This document shows positions 62,516 to 64,000 of a DNA stretch of 64,000 nucleotides, one piece after another. Below the pieces are notes generated by a model that saw nothing but the letters and a program-made list of their open reading frames with translations, searched no databases and was not told the DNA's origin. Origin of the DNA: Acidobacteriota bacterium (GTDB taxonomy: Bacteria > Acidobacteriota > Vicinamibacteria > Vicinamibacterales > 2-12-FULL-66-21); assembly GCA_003222675.1 (NCBI GenBank), contig QHWT01000055.1, positions 230,619 to 294,618 of the forward strand, read 5' to 3'. The translations under genes and the position numbers were made by a program. Position 1 is the stretch's first letter, and the number at the start of each line of letters is the position of its first letter.

Positions 62516-63283
62516 TCACCACACGAACACGGCGGCCCGCCCGTTCTTTTTCACGAGCGCGGCAATGGTCGCGGCCATCTTATCGCGGCGCGCCAGAAGC
62601 GAATTAATCTGCGACTTGTTCAGCCACGCCCCGGCGGCAGCCGAGATCGCCCGTTCGTCGAGCGCCTCCATGCGCGTCCATAACGCGGAGTCCACGTGAT
62701 CGATGGCCTGCGGCAGCGCGCGATCGTCGAGGAACGCCCGCGAGTGATCGATCAGGTACAGGTTCCACGCGCCATCGACGAGCAGGTTGCCCTTGTTGCG
62801 ATCCGGATTGCCGATCAGGTCGTCGAACAGCTTCATGCGCGCGAGCTGCCGCGACCATGACGCCGGTTTGGTCAGCGGCTGCACTTCAGTCCACGTGCGC
62901 ACGCCCTCGAGCCACAAAATCGCGGCCCCTGGCGCGCCGTCGATTCTCCGCTCGACGACGACCGGAACCATGCCGAGATCCAGCAGCTTGTCGAGCTCGT
63001 ACGCGGCGACCTCGGACTTGTAGCTTTCCCAGTAGCCGTTGCGAAAACCAGGACGCAGCGGCTTCCACGCCGCCGATGTCGCGAGTCCGCCCTCGGCGAA
63101 GAATGCACGCTTCGGGTGTGTGACACCGATCTCGATGGCCGCCATGCGCGCGACGGGCGCCGCGCGCAGATACGCTTCGTACTCAGCGTTGCGCCCCTCC
63201 CACACGCGTGCCGATGCCTGGCCCGAGGAAGGGGCCGTGGCCGGCGCCTGCGGGAGCAGGAAGAGCAGAGCGAGAAAGAGCAT
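62516..63283 (-). CDS. Exported protein with PI3/4-kinase/HipA-like active-site motifs, unknown function
   Basis: About 255 residues from ATG 63283, giving a signal peptide (LFLALLFLLPQAPATA). Around residue 100 AAYELDKLLDLGMVPVVV fits the helix after the nucleotide-binding Lys/Glu. The motif FDDLIGNPDRNKGNLLVD (about 152-169) and then LYLIDHSRAFLDD (about 176) look like the catalytic and metal-binding loops (DxxxxN...D) of the HipA/FAM20/PI4-kinase group. I do not recognise a characterised family. An exported kinase-like protein in a bacterium would need an extracytoplasmic nucleotide, so it may be inactive or may bind another ligand. Confidence 0.6.
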   Translation of the reverse strand: MLFLALLFLLPQAPATAPSSGQASARVWEGRNAEYEAYLRAAPVARMAAIEIGVTHPKRAFFAEGGLATSAAWKPLRPGFRNGYWESYKSEVAAYELDKLLDLGMVPVVVERRIDGAPGAAILWLEGVRTWTEVQPLTKPASWSRQLARMKLFDDLIGNPDRNKGNLLVDGAWNLYLIDHSRAFLDDRALPQAIDHVDSALWTRMEALDERAISAAAGAWLNKSQINSLLARRDKMAATIAALVKKNGRAAVFVW

Positions 63284-63398
63284 CTGATTTGTGACGGACT
63301 GTAGCACGAGCGCGCCCTCGCCCGCTGACGCTGGCGAGTTACAGCGAGGCAGCTTTGCGGAGGATAGGACAATGCGCGGGTCGGGAGTCCGCGGGAGG

Positions 63399-63425
63399 TG
63401 CCCTGAGCCCTGAGCCGTGAGCCAG
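63399..63425. repeat. Short heptad array TGAGCCC/TGAGCCG
   Basis: Three to four 7-bp words (TGAGCCC, TGAGCCG, TGAGCCA) directly precede the Ser/Thr kinase remnant. They belong to the same word group as the arrays at 12730, 27590 and 33720. Confidence 0.55.
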
Positions 63426-63437
63426 TACAATCATCGT

Positions 63438-63854
63438 GTGTTCACCGCGGGCAGCGTCCTGGACGGGCGTTACGAAATCATCGAGCCGATTGCGGAAGGG
63501 GGGATGGGGGCAGTCTATCGAGCCCGCCGGACCCTGCCCGGTGACGAAGTGGCCATCAAGGTCATGCGCGCGGATGTTGCCGCCGATCCTTCGTTGAAAG
63601 CCTTCGCGAGGCGAGCGGATGTCTTCACGATGGGCGTGCTCGCCTACGAGATGGCAACCGCGTGTCTTCCATAGGACGGCGCATCGATGCCGGCGCTGCT
63701 CGGCGCGATGCTGCGCGGAAGGCCGACGGATCCGCGCGATCGCCAGGAAACACTCCCCGACGCCGCGGCCAGCGCGATCGTGAAGGCGCTCTCGCCAGAG
63801 CCCGACGATCGTTTTGCGACGGCGCGCGACTTCGGCGCCGCGCTGCTCGGCTGA
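63438..63854 (+). pseudogene. Collapsed serine/threonine kinase gene
   Basis: From GTG 63438 the frame encodes the start of a bacterial Ser/Thr kinase: YEIIEPIAEGGMGAVYRA (glycine loop) and VAIKVMRADVAADPSLKAF. It then jumps in frame to RRADVFTMGVLAYEMATACLP, which normally follows the activation segment, so about 130 residues with the HRD and DFG motifs are gone. A TAG follows at 63672-63674, and the same frame continues with MPALLGAMLRGRPTDPR and SPEPDDRFATARDFGAALL to TGA 63852-63854. No catalytic activity is possible. It is a second kinase wreck in this window. Confidence 0.8.
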
Positions 63855-63893
63855 GCGGCACGTGGTACGTGAGAACCCCTCGACCAACAACCG

Positions 63894-64000
63894 TCAACCA
63901 ACAACCAGATCGAGAAACCTGAGGATGTCCGCGTCTTCCTCTATCAGCTTCCTCACCGATTTCCCGGCGCCGTGCCCGGCCTTCGTCTCCACGCGGATCA
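63894..64000 (-). CDS. Prolyl oligopeptidase (S9) C-terminus, 5' part outside the window
   Basis: The minus strand from 64000 to the TGA at 63896-63894 encodes about 35 residues: IRVETKAGHGAGKSVRKLIE followed by EDADILRFLDLVVG. The TKAGHGAGK piece carries the catalytic His of the S9A prolyl oligopeptidase family and is always near the C-terminus. Nothing more of the gene is visible. Just beyond the stop lies a short CAACCAACAACC word array. Confidence 0.8.
   Translation of the reverse strand, partial: IRVETKAGHGAGKSVRKLIEEDADILRFLDLVVG

Overview
The window is a GC-rich (roughly two thirds G+C by eye), densely coded bacterial chromosome segment with no rRNA, tRNA, phage, transposase or CRISPR locus that I could find. 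The gene content fits a soil-type Acidobacteriota, most likely class Vicinamibacteria. It has two large Oar-like TonB receptors with carboxypeptidase-regulatory N-termini, a PVC-type haem-binding dehydrogenase, DUF6807 and CehA-like proteins, Ser/Thr kinases paired with TIGR02999-type ECF sigma factors, BlaI/M56 pairs and abundant short palindromic intergenic repeats. Taxonomy is an inference from gene content only.

Layout. 1-15.7 kb is a polysaccharide-utilisation neighbourhood: the haem/HEAT-repeat dehydrogenase (partial), an Oar-like receptor, a GH127 beta-L-arabinofuranosidase, a DUF6807-CehA-like pair, a rhomboid homologue without its catalytic residues, a GH51 arabinofuranosidase and a DUF6786-like protein. 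The two glycosidases point to arabinose-containing glycans. 15.8-25 kb holds a NarL-type two-component pair, a choice-of-anchor-P-like exported protein next to a di-haem peroxidase-like protein, a double universal stress protein and a second Oar-like receptor. 25.4-30.3 kb is a small GNAT-like gene and two ABC-2 exporter modules showing decay. 30.3-36.3 kb carries a three-gene histidine kinase/response regulator set, then a Ser/Thr kinase, ECF sigma factor and cyclophilin run. 36.3-39.7 kb is a BlaI repressor with clear operators and an M56 metallopeptidase. 39.7-41.5 kb is broken genes. 41.5-47.3 kb has an ECF sigma/FecR/haem-binding operon, fdhD and a class A PBP behind a near-perfect sigma-54 promoter. 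47.3-53.2 kb has a VKOR-like gene, a Nei-type glycosylase and a long Lhr helicase. 53.4-58.4 kb has a frameshifted membrane/GAF/Ser-Thr kinase and FtsH. 58.5-64 kb has a phosphatidylcholine-synthase-like enzyme coupled to a second class A PBP, a KdgK-like sugar kinase, a secreted kinase-fold protein, a collapsed Ser/Thr kinase and the 3' end of a prolyl oligopeptidase.

Two features run through the whole window. First, many gene-free gaps hold short arrays of 7- to 9-bp degenerate words, a different word at each locus, often as two arms in opposite orientation. Several provide or touch the stop codon of the adjacent gene, one appears to provide a start codon, and one has expanded in frame inside the M56 peptidase gene. 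Second, at least eight genes are interrupted, internally deleted or lack conserved catalytic residues. Both deserve follow-up before any single gene is called novel.
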